A DNA stretch of 64,000 nucleotides from Cymbidium sinense (lineage: Eukaryota; Streptophyta; Magnoliopsida; Asparagales; Orchidaceae). Position 1 is the first letter of the stretch. Each line of letters opens with the position of its first letter. The DNA is taken from NCBI GenBank assembly GCA_021442155.1, contig CM038221.1:30657906-30721905 (forward strand), given 5' to 3'. This document shows positions 13,070-26,194 of the stretch, in pieces. A model generated the notes under the pieces. It was not told the DNA's origin. It did no database searches and saw only the letters and a program-made list of their open reading frames with translations. Position numbers and translations under genes: made by a program.

Positions 13070-13230
13070 TTGTCCATCGTAAGATGGGAGGCAAGTTTGA
13101 ACCCACTTGGGAAGGCCCTTTTGCCATAGAGAAGGCCTACCAAGGAGAATCTTATCAACTTATTAACCATAAAGGAGAGTGTTTGATGCTTACGATCAAT
13201 AGGCTTTACCTAATGAAAAATTATCCATAA
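13070..13230 (+). pseudogene. Ty3-type integrase C-terminal remnant
   Basis: One frame reads GGKFEPTWEGPFAIEKAY, then a short stretch ending in a LY-x-x-NYP-like tail and a stop at about 13,228. This matches the pattern (GKF.P.W.GP, then ...L..YY) at the C-terminus of pol polyproteins in the Tat/Athila branch of plant Ty3 elements. Nothing upstream reads as reverse transcriptase or integrase core, because the upstream sequence is the inverted LTR-like unit. The fragment therefore seems cut off from its pol gene. It sits 3.4 kb before a plus-strand LTR-like copy, the order expected for a 3' end of such an element. Confidence 0.65.
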
Positions 13231-13299
13231 ATCATGTTTAAAACAATCATCAATAAAAATTCCATTTCAAATCCAATCTCTTCCATGTTGAAATCATCT

Positions 13300-14340
13300 T
13301 TGTTCGTGAATCTACCATGATGTATTTAGGATTGGTGTAAGAGAACCCAAGCGACATCCTATTTTCTTTTACACAACACAAACACATAAACAAACACGTA
13401 TCTTTTATCTCGGGCTACTGTTAGGATAGCGAAAGACTCTCACAAGTATGCTCTAGTCAGTGATGTCTACCCTACTAATGTGTCACCCTAGTGGTCCCTT
13501 GCATTGGAGGATGTAATTCTGCTATGTTATCCTTCCTTACTTGTCTCCTGCACACTGACGAGTGCCTTATTAGTATAGTAAATCTTACTGTGCGGCTGAT
13601 AAGATACCTCATGTTGGCTTCATTTAAGAAGTATAAGTCTACTATGCCTTCTTCTTGAACTAGCCATCATGCACTGACTTGGTCGAGTATATTTGAGGAT
13701 TAGGGTAAGTCCCCTGGCAGCTCCTTTCCTCCTAACTACTTCAAGTCATTGCACACCGGCGGGCAGCCCTAGGTCGGATAGCACCTGTCTATCCAACAAC
13801 ATACTATCCTGGTGATCAGTTTCACTTTAAGGAGATGTAAGTCTACACACTTTCTTCCTAGACTGATCGTCGCACACCAATGGGCACCTTAGGTTGGTTG
13901 GTGTTTGCTATGCTAGCAACGACCCACCCGATGGATAGACCACTCATAGCAGATATAAGTCTACTATGCTTTCTCCTTGAGTTGGCCACCATATACCAAC
14001 AGGAATTATTTTGTTTAGGGATCAGGATAATTCCCCTAGTGATACCTCCCATGTGGGCACTCTATTTGAATCACATCCTTTGCAACCCTATTCAGACACT
14101 ACCCGGGTTACTCTTGGATTGGACAGTCCCGCTTTCCTAGTAACCACCCCTATAATTGGAGATTTTGTTCTCTGGATGCGCAGATTCTCCTTTGGTCTAG
14201 TAAATATGAGATAGGTCAAGGTCGACATAGCCCCTTCTCAGTGTGGTCCCTTGCACACCAACAGGGTTCACGATAATAAACAAACATAATATAAATTTGT
14301 TTGTGGATTAGGAGAATTCCCCCAAGCAGGCATCTTATCT
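13300..14340. repeat. Degenerate repeats downstream of pol remnant
   Basis: The phrases 'GATGTAAGTCTACTATGC.TTCTTC', 'CGCACACCGACGGG' and 'CTTAGGTYGG' recur irregularly, suggesting an older, more diverged extension of the array that follows. Reading frames at 13,880-14,140 and 14,011-14,214 lie inside this repeat and have no recognisable domain. Confidence 0.45.
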
Positions 14341-15850
14341 TTAGGGCGGTGTAAGCAAAACTCCCTATAGGAATCGCCTAACTTCTCTTGAGTTGAGATA
14401 AGTCCCTAATGGCACTCTCTCAGTAATCGCCCTTAGGTTGGGTTCGACTTGTTGTGCTACCAACGGGTCACCCCGGTGGTCATCCTTGCTTTGGAAGATG
14501 TAAGTCTGCTATGCATTCTTTCCAGCACGACTGTTGCACATCGACGGGTAACCTTAGGTCGGGTTTAATTTATTATGCGACTAGCAGGTCACCCCAACTA
14601 CTATTCTTTGCTTTGGAAGATGTAAGTCTACTACTCTCAACGCTTGTTGCACGAAAGGCACTCCTTGAATAGTCTACCCTTCTAGACTACCCTTTGGATC
14701 AAATAGATAGGTCGACATAGCCCCTTGTCGGTCATCGCATCAGACGAGATCCATCAAATGAAATTAAAACAAATAAAAATAAACCAAATCAAATTAAAAT
14801 AAATCAAATGAAATCATATGGAATTAATCTTGACTACTCTTGAGTTGAGGTAAGATCCCCAATGACACTCTCTCAATAGCCGCCTTAGGTTGGGTTTGAT
14901 TTGTTGAGCATCTAACGACCCGTTGGTCTTTGCTTTGAAAGATGTAAGTCTGTTATGCCATCTTCCTAGAATAGTTGTTACACATTGAAAGGCACCCCTT
15001 AAGTCAGATAGTCCTACCCTTCAGCCGGTAAACTACCCCTTTAGATCGATAAATCTGAGATAGGCCCAGGCTGACATAGCCCCATCTTAGTGCGGTTCAT
15101 CGCACACTGATGGTATCCATCAAATGAAATTAAAATAAATAAAAATAAACCAAATCAAATTAAAATAAATCAAATGAAATCAAATGGAATTAACCTTGAC
15201 TACTCTTGAGTTGTGGTAAGATCCCCAATGGCACTATCTCAATAGTCGCCTTAGGTCAGGTTTGATTTATTGAGCATCGACTAATCACCCTAGCAGCTAT
15301 TCTTTGCTTTCAAAGATGTAAGTCTGCTATGCCATCTTCCTAGAATAGTCGTTACACACTGAAAGGAACCTCTTAAGTCGGATAATCCTACCCTTCAACC
15401 GGTAGACTACCCCTTTGGATCGATAAATCTGAGATAGGCCCAGGCTAACATAGCCCCTTCTTAGTGCGCTTAATCGCACCCCGACGAGATCCATCAAATA
15501 AAATTAAAATAAATAAAAATAAATCAAATGGAATTAATCTTGACTACTCTTGAGTTGAGGTAAGATCCCCAACGGCACTCTCTCAATAGTTGCCTTAAGT
15601 CGGGTTTGATTTGTTGAGCATCCAGCTGATCACCCTAGCAGTTATTCTTTACTTTGAAAGATGTAAGTCTGCTACACCATCTTCCTAGAATAGCCCTTAC
15701 ACACCAAAAGGAACCCCTTAGGTCAAATAGTCCTACTTTCTGGTTGGTAAACTATCCCTTTAGATTTATAAATCTAAGATAGGTCAAGGTCGACATAGCC
15801 CCTTCTCAGTAGGTCCATCACACACTGACATAGTCCATCAATTAAATCCA
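14341..15850. repeat. Tandem array, ~365-bp unit, about four copies
   Basis: Each unit carries, in order: 'ACTCTTGAGTTGAGGTAAGATCCCC', 'GGCACTCTCTCAATAG', 'GATGTAAGTCTGCTATGCCATCTTCC', 'GATAGGCCCAGGCTGACATAGCCCC', and an A-rich stretch 'CATCAAATGAAATTAAAATAAATAAAAATAAA'. The first phrase begins near 14,391, 14,841, 15,208 and 15,550. Tandem repeats between pol and the 3' LTR are known in Tat-lineage elements (Ogre, Retand), which fits the position here. Confidence 0.75.
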
Positions 15851-15869
15851 TCAAATTTGATCGAGTTCA

Positions 15870-16460
15870 TATCCCAAGCAGATATGCCCTCAATTCAAAA
15901 TCATCCTCCTTAGTGGAGCCATAACAAATTAAACCAACTCCTCCAATAGAGTCTAAATAAAAATAATCCAAACGAATCAATCAAATAAATCAAAGAAATC
16001 CAACCAAATTCTTATCCCCATTGGATACATCCCCAAATGAATCTATGAAATCAAACCCTTATCGTCAGCGGATAGCCCGAACCTGCTTCCCTAGTGGAAG
16101 GTTCATATTTCCAATCCCTAGTGGATATGCCTCCACATCAATTAAGATAAGGTAAATTAAGATTAACTTGATCTTAATCCCTGGTGAATTATAGATTATT
16201 TTCCCCAGTGGATCTTCTTCCCACAAATCATATTCAAAGTCAAACTCAAATTCATATCCCCAGCGGATAGCTCAAACCTTCTTCCCTAGTGGAAGGTTCA
16301 TGTACTTAATCCTTAACGGATTCTTCCTTTTATGTCCTTGGCATAAACCTCTCACATGTCATCTCTGATGTATGTGTGATCCCCTAGCGGATCTTCCTTC
16401 ATATCCTTGACATGAAATTCCAACCAAATCCTCTGACTCTCTTATGCCCTTAGCATAAGT
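15870..16460. repeat. Short dispersed CCCYAGYGGAT repeats
   Basis: Variants of 'CCCTAGTGGAT', 'CCCCAGCGGATAGC' and 'TCCCTAGTGGAAGGTTCAT' occur roughly a dozen times at irregular spacing of 30-80 bases. The array is non-coding and lies between the 365-bp repeats and the plus-strand LTR-like unit. Confidence 0.6.
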
Positions 16461-16624
16461 TAAGTTGCATTGCACTAAGATCGTGATTCTATCTACCTCT
16501 TGGGTTTAGGTATAGATCATTTTCATTAGTACATGTAATCTTTTGGACATTGTTAATCGTCTTGATCAATGCCAATATGTGCGGTGTGCCTTATCAATTA
16601 CACCACACCTATTGGGGGTCCTTT

Positions 16625-19600
16625 TGTTGACCTCACTTTTAGAGTGAGTTCTCATCCCCCTCTTCATAGACTTAGGAATCTTCTAGGCACTAAGACTTCC
16701 TTAGTCATAAGACACTTCTAGCACTTTGGTGAACACTTAACCTAAGCTTAGAGATTTTAATCATAGGATTAGGTTATACCTTAGAACTTACGAGATCCAC
16801 CAACCCTATAGCTTGAATCCAATCCATGTTCACCCTCTCAAACCAAACTTCGAATTCAATTCAAACATAAAATCAAAATCAAATCAATTGATTGAAAACT
16901 ATAACAAATTTCAAAGTCAAATGATTGAAGCCCATGATCAAATCCAAAATCCTTCATAAGTCCTTTGAATCAATTTCACGAACTTAGCCAAATCCCATCC
17001 AAATCAATCCTAAAATCAATTGATTTTCTTATAAATCAATTATTCCTTCAATTATCTTCCTAAATATAAATCAAATCTACATTCAAATGATCAAAATTAA
17101 ATCAAACCAAATCTAAAAATCTAAATCTAAACCCTTTAAATCATTTCCATAAGCTTGGCCAAATTTGCCTTCAAACCACTTCGAACTCAATTGAATTTCT
17201 TATAAATCAATTATATCTTCAATAAACTTCTTAAATATAAATAAAATATACATTTAAATCATCAAAACTAAATCAAAATCCAAATATAAACCCTTTGACC
17301 CAACTCCATGGACTAGCCAAATTCCTTCATTCTAAAATCCAAATTCAATTGATTTTCTCATAAATCAATTATTCCTTCAATTATTTTTCCACATATAAAT
17401 GAATTCTACAATCATCAAGCCAAACTAAAATCAATCCAAGTCAAACCCAACTTAACCCTTTTGATTTGAAATATTCAAATGAACCAAAACCCATTTGAAC
17501 TCAAACTAATTGCAAACAAACTTATATATCAATCCCAAATCCATATATAAACTCAACTAAATCAAACTCAACCCAAAATCAAACCAACTAAACCCAATTG
17601 GTCCACTTGACCCAAAGTGGTCAATTTAACCTATTTGAGCCAAGTTCCAATCCTACCCAAATTGGATTGAACTAAACCGACCCAAACCTGTTATCATGAT
17701 TGTTGATCACCCTAAGTTGATCAATTATCACAAATTGGGTCAAACCAAGTCAACTTGGTCCTTTGACCAAGTCAACCTTCTTAACCCATATGAACCTAAA
17801 CTAACCAAATTTCAACCTAAGCCAAATCCTTTGAAATCAATGATTCATACCAACTCAAACCCAGCATTTGAACATGACTTGACATTAATTGAGCCAAACC
17901 TATCCCAATTGTCCCTCTTGACCCAAGTTGACCCTATTTGACCTACATGGCCAAAATGGGTCAAAGAAAAATCTAAATCAAATTGATTGCAACCAATCAC
18001 TCAAGTTCATTCCAAATTAATTGATGAACTTTATTTAAGCCTCAATTGAGCCCAATTGACCCAATAGACCTAAATGACCTGTTGAACCTAACTTGACCTA
18101 AAGGGCCAAACCAACCTAAAATCCAATCAAATCTAAATTCAACTCAACTTAAGCCTGCAACTTATTCCAAATGATCAACCAAGTCATGACCCAAGCCAAT
18201 TTGGCTAATTAGGTCAAACTAGTCAACTTGACTCATTTGACCCAAATGAACTCAAATATGTGAAAATCAAATCTAAGCCAAATCAAACCAAATTAATGAT
18301 ACCAATATATCTCAAATGATCATATGAACTTGACCTAACCCTTAGTTTGACCCAATTCGACCAATTGGTCAACTTGACCCAACCTAACCCAATTTGACTC
18401 AAATGAGTCAAATTGAGCCAAACCTAACCAAATGGACTCCAAATGACATTAAATTTATCCTAACCCACTTTTGAATCATTTCAAATCTGCCCAAATTAAA
18501 TCTAATGCCAAATGACCGTACAACTCTTGGGTCAAGAGTATCACATGAGATAAATCACCCATGTAAGTGATCATTTTTATTCCTTGACCACTTGACACTC
18601 TTCCATTAGTCTACCTAGGCTCCTAAGACACTACCCAACCTGACTCAAAGGTGGTTGGGTCAATCATGACCCAAGGGGAGGTGAAATTACCTCACCTCCC
18701 CCATTGGTGCACTTGTAATGCCAAGGTCACCCATTAATCCCCCTTGGCAGCCACTTCCCAACTTTGGCCAACCAAACCTAGCCACCTAGGATGATTCCTT
18801 ACATCCTCCACGTGATGCTCACAAAGATCCAAACTCCCATCCGTCTGATCCAAGGGATGAGGGGTATATCTCACCCCATTTGAGCATTGAGCTAGAAAAC
18901 CCTAAAGAGAGTCCCCCAGAACTTCCTAGAGTGTTTCCTGAGCTCCCTACAAGCTCCATTATCAGTTTCCTTTAAATTTGAAATAAGGCAACCTTCCTCT
19001 CATTCTCATTTGCTCAAGGCTCAACCAAAGTGAAATCACACCATCATTGGAGCTAGTCAAGCAAGAACGAAACATTCCCCAAGCTTCCCGTCAACCAAAG
19101 GGTGGACTTCAATCAACGTTGGCCTCTTACGCTTCGGGTATTAACCTTCCAAGACAACCACCTCAAATTGGAGCTTATGCTGATCAGTAGGGCCTTGTCT
19201 CCACTAGAAAAAGCTTCCTCAATCGGATTTGCCACTAGTCTTGAGCTCCGGTGAGGTATGCCATTGAAGCTGACCTTGGGTGAAAATTTTGTTGGAGCTT
19301 TTTGAAAAAAACTTTCAACCCGTGTGATCTTAGCTGTTGGATCCATTTGGATCCTTCATGTGAAGGTGTGGGATCCGTTTGGAGTTAATCTGAGCTCAGG
19401 TGAGCTCGGATCAGCTCGATCATGCAATGGTGACTCTCCTCGCCACAATAATGATCTCACTCATCGCCCGTTATGTGTGATTGGAACAGGCGGTCGTGAT
19501 TATATCCATTAGAATTATCCGATTTAATCCTTTAGCGTTGTGGGATTAATCGAGGTCGTTCGATCTTAGATCGGACGGCACACAAGAAAGTGCATTCCAC

Positions 19601-19670
19601 CGCTGCCACGCAAGCGCTGACTAGGATTATGTTTAAAAAACCAATCCTACAGCTCCATATGGTGTCGATG
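16625..19670 (+). mobile_element. LTR-like unit, plus-strand copy (~3 kb)
   Basis: It begins TGTTGACCTCAC directly after a short G-run (TTGGGGGTCCTTT, 16,612-16,624) that could be a decayed polypurine tract. It is the reverse complement of the minus copy at 8,590-11,563: the same landmarks occur in mirrored order, such as the 'GTGAACACTTAACC' block, dense TTGACC words and the 'ATATCTCACCCC' box near 18,865. With the integrase remnant and tandem array upstream on the same strand, it is best read as the 3' LTR of a Tat-like Ty3 element. The far end is uncertain; homology fades around CCATATGG at 19,655-19,662. Confidence 0.65.
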
Positions 19671-20254
19671 GGATTAAGGGTTAATTAGGCTTAATTAATG
19701 TATTTTAATGACTGAAATTTACAAAAATCATAACTAATTGTAGAAAAAAATGAAAAATTATAAATAAATACTCATTTTAAAGGTGTTTTAGAGGAGATTT
19801 TATTAAAAATATTCCTAATTAATTTTCAATAGTAATTAAAGCTTAATTAGGATTTAATTACAAAGTTAATTAGCTTAATTACTTCTTAATCACTTAAGCA
19901 ATTAACCCCAAAATTTATGGGTTAATTTAATGGGATGACCTCTGCCTCCCATGATTTTCTTGGGATTTATTGCTTAGGAAAATTGACTAAACAAGCTTTA
20001 ATTACTCTCTTAAGTTAATTAATCATTATTTAATCCTATGAACAGTAATAAATTAATTAATTAAGTTGTTAATCATTGTTCAACAGTGAATGAACTCATG
20101 GGATAAGGTTAGGGCCTCCTTCCTAATTTATTTCCCTTAATTCATTTTATTAATTAAATCAATCAAGGCTTAATTAATTAAACTACCTAATTAATTAAAT
20201 TGAAATCATAATCATGTCAAACTTTAATTAAGTGAATATTGGGTAGATCTTTAG
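19671..20254. other. AT-rich, no recognised feature
   Basis: Dominated by TTAATTAATT-type sequence between the plus LTR-like unit and the right direct repeat. No coding or structured element seen. Confidence 0.4.
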
Positions 20255-21054
20255 GTATTTAATAACCTAAAGGAGTTTAATGAAATTATGGTTAGTTCAT
20301 ATGTATGGGAAAACTATAAGAGTAATTAATTAAGTTTCTTAACTTAATTAATAATTAATTATGAGCCAATTGCATTAGGTCCCTTTTATTTCTTAGGATC
20401 ATTGCTAATTTAATTTCCAATTCACATTCATATCATGTTGCCTCATAATTATTTGGATAATTATTTTAAGATGACATAAGAAAGGGTTAATTAATGTATT
20501 TAATGCATGTTATAACCTAATTAACTCATAAAATTAATTTAATCACATCTCATTAAACTAAATAAATTGACAAACATGAGAAGTGGTTAGGATCAGTAAA
20601 CATTTTCTCACATCCTTAAATAAAATCAAAACATGAAATTAAAAATGATACTAATGAAGCTTTGGTTTACTCTAAATAATCTTATTTAATTTGATTGTCC
20701 TTAGGAATTAGTTTGGTTGAATGAATCACATGCTTATATTTTATTGTTCTTTTTTCAATCATGTTAAATTTGGTATGTCATTTGAATTCATGCATCCATC
20801 TTCTCAAAATCAAGTAAAGTAAAGTAGATTTCCTTTATGTAAGCTTACATATGTTGATTTAATTTAATATAGGTGTGGCTATTATCACTATTAAATCCAA
20901 ATGTATTTTTCAAAAGTTTATAAATGAATAATAATATGTGTTATGATGTTAGTTATAAATACATAAGAAATGCATGTGCTTATTGCTTAAGTGTGTGAAT
21001 GTTGAGTTCTTTTTCTTCTATTCATGTGTTAATTTATATAAGATTGAATGGCAA

Positions 21055-21640
21055 TGGTTATATAGTCTAGACATCTTGGGAATACAAGGCTTTAGCTACC
21101 CCCAAGGAGGTCATTTAATTACCTCACTTCCCTTATTAAACAACGGCATGTACCCATTTGATTTCATTCACATACATAAACGATTCAATCAAACAAAAAT
21201 ATAATCTTTGCTTGATTTTGTTTCCTTCATTTATGTATATATTCATGTGTATTTAAGAAAAGTAAGTATATAGTCTAGATATCCCGGGAATACGAGGCTT
21301 TAGTTAGCCCAAAGGAGGTGATTTGATGACCTCACTTCCTTAGTTTAACAACGGAACATACTTTTTTATGTCTTTATACATATGTATGTATATGTTATTA
21401 ATGAATGAAAATCCCCTTTTATATTAAGATTGCATGCATTCATAATTGACTAAGCGGTTGAATTAATTAGCCATATAATTTGGAGTTTACTTCTTATGTT
21501 CATGTATATGACTTTACATATGTTTGAATGCAAATGGGTATGTAGTCTGGACATCCCAAAAATATGAGGCTTTAGCTAGCCCCAAGGAGGTCATTTTATT
21601 ATCTCATTTCTTTGGTTTAACAATAGCACGTACTTATTTA
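21055..21640. repeat. Triplicated conserved box within the right direct repeat
   Basis: Three copies of a ~75-bp conserved block, spaced about 210 and 275 bases apart, each followed by a loosely conserved AT-rich spacer with ATGTATATG. The blocks are much better conserved than the spacers. Confidence 0.6.
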
Positions 21641-22623
21641 ATTTCATTCTTATGTCTTTTTGTATAAGAATTTGGATAAAGCTTTAAATTAATATGTTTA
21701 AATAATTCAATCAAATAAAATATAAATTCTAAACATACACATACATTCATCATTTAAATATGTTAAAATATGTTGCATGTATAGATACACTTAGGATTAA
21801 ATCATATGCATGTTATATGTGATGGAAAGAAATAATTTAATATATGGCATGTGATAGTAGTTCAATTAAATTAATCTTAAGAAGTCTTTCATATTGAATA
21901 GGATCATTTAAGGTGAATCTAAACTTAAGATTAATTAAATCATTTTAATAAGTCATTCACTAAAGAGAACTAAATTAAATTAACATACTTTAGAAAGTGG
22001 CTTAAGGTAAAGATGAAAAAGAGAAATTCTTTTTTCTTCTCTTTATAATACTTAGTTGCTAAGTGTAAATCAAATGAAACAAAAAAAATATAAATTAAAA
22101 TTCTCAAATCAATTAAATAACTTTAAGTGAAATCAACCCTTCATGTTAAATTAAATCTTTATATACTTAGAAAAACCTACAACTCTAATGCCTAATAAAA
22201 CATACCACACAAGCTTTAACACACACATTAGAATTAAGTCATTACTTTTAGTTCTATATTAGGGTGGTGCATGATGTAATGTATATTTTGTTTTGTTGTG
22301 TATTATTTTAGACTAGATGTTAGGGTGTATGCTTCATAGACTGGATGTTAGGTTGTTCCTAGCCTAATCATGGGTTTTATGTATGTTTAGTTAACACTTA
22401 TTTTGCATGTGTAATTAGATTTGCTTTTTCCTATTTTTAATATAATTTTACATTAGGAATTAAGATTAGTGCTATGGGAGATTCGGATGAGCAGTTGTCA
22501 AAAGGCTTTGTCCTAGTGTCCTGTGATGCCTTTGAATGAAGCACATCGAATCAAGAGAAGGAAGAAATGAAGGAAAAAATACGCCATAGCATTTGATAAA
22601 ATTGTAATTATTATTTTGTAATT

Positions 22624-22672
22624 CCGGGTTATATAAGGGTATGGCTCGGCTACCCATCTTTTCTTTTTGGGT
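22624..22672 (+). promoter_or_regulatory. Conserved TATA-like box, right copy
   Basis: Counterpart of the box at 7,003-7,052. Here the core reads TATATAAGGG. Possible LTR promoter. Confidence 0.4.
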
Positions 22673-24035
22673 TGTACGGAGGTACCCGACCGCATTAGCC
22701 TCTTATTCTTTTACATTAGTTTTATAAAATTAATTGATGTTATATTTAAATTGTGCATTAGAAATGGCATGCTTTTTCATAGTTTCTTAAATGATTAATG
22801 CTTTAATGTGTTGCTTGGATGTGATTGGGCTCTTAGGAAAAATATTATTTTTCTACCATAATTAATCATTCATAACTAAATTTTAAATAATTTATAAACT
22901 CACCATAAAGCCTGAGCATTAAATAAGATAATTAAAAGATTTAGCAACCCAATGTTGTATGTCCACATGATCATATTATTAAGCTTGATGGGAGATTTCC
23001 ATCCTTCACGATAAGGGAATGGTTGACCTTTGAGGGCATCCCTTGTGTTGAAAGACACTCATTCCTGCTGATTTAGCCAACAACTTTATTTCATCATCCA
23101 TGTAGGCATCAAAATCCTAAAAGTTATTATCCAAATGAAGTGTCAAAAATAAACTAAAATTTAAAAATATTTTGCAATAGATTAAGTCATTACTCATATC
23201 ACTCATGCTCTAGTCTCTTAAGGAGTGAGTTTAAGGACTTTAATCTCTTTTCTAAATTAATAGTAGCCCAACTATCTTACAATTTCATAAGACCGGACTA
23301 CATAATTTTAAAATCATAGGAGGAGTTAGCTGGCGGCCACTCTAGGCAGTTTATCCTCTTTTATGGAGGTAAACTTTATACCCATCTTCATTTAGATTTA
23401 GGTCGTGCTTTAGCTTATGCTAAAGACATATAAATTTAGGATCTAAGGTTATTATTTTCACAACCTCAGGCATTTCTGGATCATTAGCCCCAAGTAATCT
23501 AATAATAAAATTTTAACTCAAAATATATAAATCTCTTCAACTTCAAAATTATATAGCCCTACTATATAATAGATTAAAATACTCACTAGGCCTCCTAGTA
23601 TTATAAGCATTTTCTATTTTCTCCCTTTGGATTCTAAAGTAAGTCTTCTTCTTGAACTTTCCCATTTGATTTTTCAAATATAACTAATCCTTTGATAGTC
23701 TAGTCTTGAAATATTTGGAGATCCTAATCGTCTACTTTAACTGAGAGTATTTTTAGATAATTTCATTCCCTAAGATGTAATTAACTATAGAGGCTTGCTT
23801 CCAAAGAGAACTTTAGAAGCCAGTTTAATATAAACCCTGCTTTATTCATCCATGTAAAGCAAGAGAAAAATCTCTAGTACATTCGAAGATGCATCATACT
23901 TTAGGAGTCCTTATTAGGTGATTAGATCTATTGAAGGGTGATGTCTTTATCTTTTGAGATAGTACATCATACCTCAATGTTGTACCCGATCACTTCAATA
24001 AGTATCCCCTAAGATTTGCATGGTGTCCCCTACAT

Positions 24036-26190
24036 CCAAAATAAACACCACACCAAGTATATAAATAATATAATTTAAAAAATAACATGTAAACTCGAAA
24101 GTTATCTTTATTCTAGATAAAGGCAATAAGATTGAAAAAGTATTTTAATAAGATATTGTATTACAACGAACCCCACTCAAAAGGAAAACTTAAAAGATAG
24201 AACAAACCTAAATAAGTTTTAATAAATTTATTTATTATAAGATACACTTAATAAATCAACTTTTGGAATGTTGATTTGAATAAGCTAACATATTTCCAAA
24301 TTCATCATCATGTAAAGACCACCAAAAATTTATTTCTTGTGAGACAGATTTAAAAGAATTCATTGAATGTCAACTTTAATAAGATATCACATTTTTAAAT
24401 TCTTTATGCAAAATCCTCTCAACATCACCAAATTTTAAAATATAGAGTGTTAAATTTAAATCAATCTCTTAAAGAATGGTGCTACATTGAATTAGATGAC
24501 ATAAAATAAACTCTTCTTCAACTAGAAATTATCTTGACCAAGAAGAGTAAATAAACTTTCTCATTAAAACAATCTCAATCTTCAATTTATTAATCTCTTG
24601 GCACACTTTCAAGGAACTTTATTAAATAAACTAAAAGGGTAGTTATTGATTACATCAAAAAATTTCTCTGAGCTATCAAGGTAGAATTTTTTGTAAAATC
24701 ACTTCTTTAAAAGATATTGTTGGGTCTCTTTAAGTTCATATTGAGACTAATAAGAAGAGTATACTCTTCATAACTTCTTTTTGTGGGTTCTTGAACTCAC
24801 TTATTGAAACTATTAGTGTAAACTTTTGAAGTTTGATCTTGATAATTATTATAATCAATTTTGTTAGTAAGTTTACTAATTTCAAGAGTCTCTAGTAGCT
24901 TGCCTCCAATGACAACCTCCATCTCAATAGCATCACTAATAATTTCTTAAGAAATTTGATTCTCGATAGCTTCATTTTGATATTTCTTTTCCTCAATAAC
25001 TTAGTTCTACATTACACTCATTGCCAAAGTCACCTCTTTGGATAGAAGAATTGTTTAAAATTTGATGCTTGATAAATATCTCAAGAGGATTTCTATTTTT
25101 TTTTTAAATGATCATAATTTATTAAACTAAAAAAAAAACCATAATGAATTAAGAGTATATGCATTAATACTTGTTATTCTATCAAGAGTATGCATCTTAT
25201 CTATCCTTGCCTCTTGAGTAGTACACAAATGTTCACTTATTATAATTTGTATAACAACATCCTTGGATCCCATGACAAGAATCTTAACCTCTTTGGCAAA
25301 GGTGGCAATGATATCCTAAAAAAAGGAATGTTCTTTGTCACATCCACAACTACATTATCAACAACTCTTCTCCTAAAAAAATTTGTAAGTTAGTCTCCTC
25401 AAATTTAAAAAGACAAATATTAATCACTTGATCAACTAAAGTATTTTGATTAATAACCTCTTTGACAACATTTATATTGTCTATCTCTCTCTTTTGGAGG
25501 CAAATTTAATAAATAATATCCTAACCATGTAGTCTTAAAGTGTCCTTCTCAATGACATAACAATCATATCCTCATTAGATTTGTCATCACTCTTCATCAA
25601 ATCAGCTTAAAACAAATATCTACACTAAAAGTGGAGGAGGAAGAACATAAGTATAAGAACCTAAAATCATATCCTAAGAATAAATATTTATAAGGTTTAT
25701 TTGATGTTGACATATTTGATAAGAATACTTAAATTCACATGATCTATTTGCATTCCATGTGCTAGCTCACTCATACTGTTAGATTTTATAATTTTATTTT
25801 CTTAATGAAAAAAAATTAATGGTTAATTATAGTAACCTAAGATATTTTAATTAAGTCATCATTACAGTTTGAACTGGTCCAACATCACTATCTAAAAACC
25901 AGTAAGGTACTCACCAAGACTGAATCCACCAAAGCTATAAATCACCTGAAATTCACATTGCATCGAGTTGTCCCTAAAAAAATCAACTTGTCTCTAGAGT
26001 TCATTATATTGAAATCTCATCACCCAAGTGGTTTACACAAATTCTTTTCTATTCATCTATGGGCACTTATTTACAAATAATAAGAACTTGTCCAAAAACT
26101 TCATCTTGTAATAGTCGCTAAGAGAACTAACTTGGCTTGAAACTCTCCATAAATCACCCAATTATTTGTCATCTAGTTATATCCACTTCA
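24036..26190. other. AT-rich decayed DNA, no recognised gene
   Basis: Both strands are full of stops. Read on the minus strand, 24,860-25,090 has a hint of former coding sequence (acidic, charged residues) but no family I can name. The 67-residue frame at 25,190-25,393 has no recognisable feature. Confidence 0.3.
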
Positions 26191-26194
26191 AGTT

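Larger units (their letters stand above)
20255..24035 (+). mobile_element. 3.8-kb direct repeat, right copy (possible LTR)
   Basis: Same family and orientation as 4,681-8,520; the shared anchors are given there. This copy differs by an internal expansion: a box reading TAGTCTGGACATCCCGGGAA, then a GAGGCTTTAGCTAGCCCCAAGGAGGTCATTT-like stretch, is present three times (about 21,062, 21,270 and 21,545), where the left copy has one diverged version near 5,690. Homology continues to about 24,035. Confidence 0.6.

Noticed and set aside
16612..16624. Polypurine tract before the plus LTR-like unit
   Set aside because: Only five G with pyrimidines on both sides. Mentioned as possible, not called as a feature.
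19113..19512. 77-residue minus and 62-residue plus frames
   Set aside because: Both lie within the LTR-like unit and are not kept in its inverted partner.
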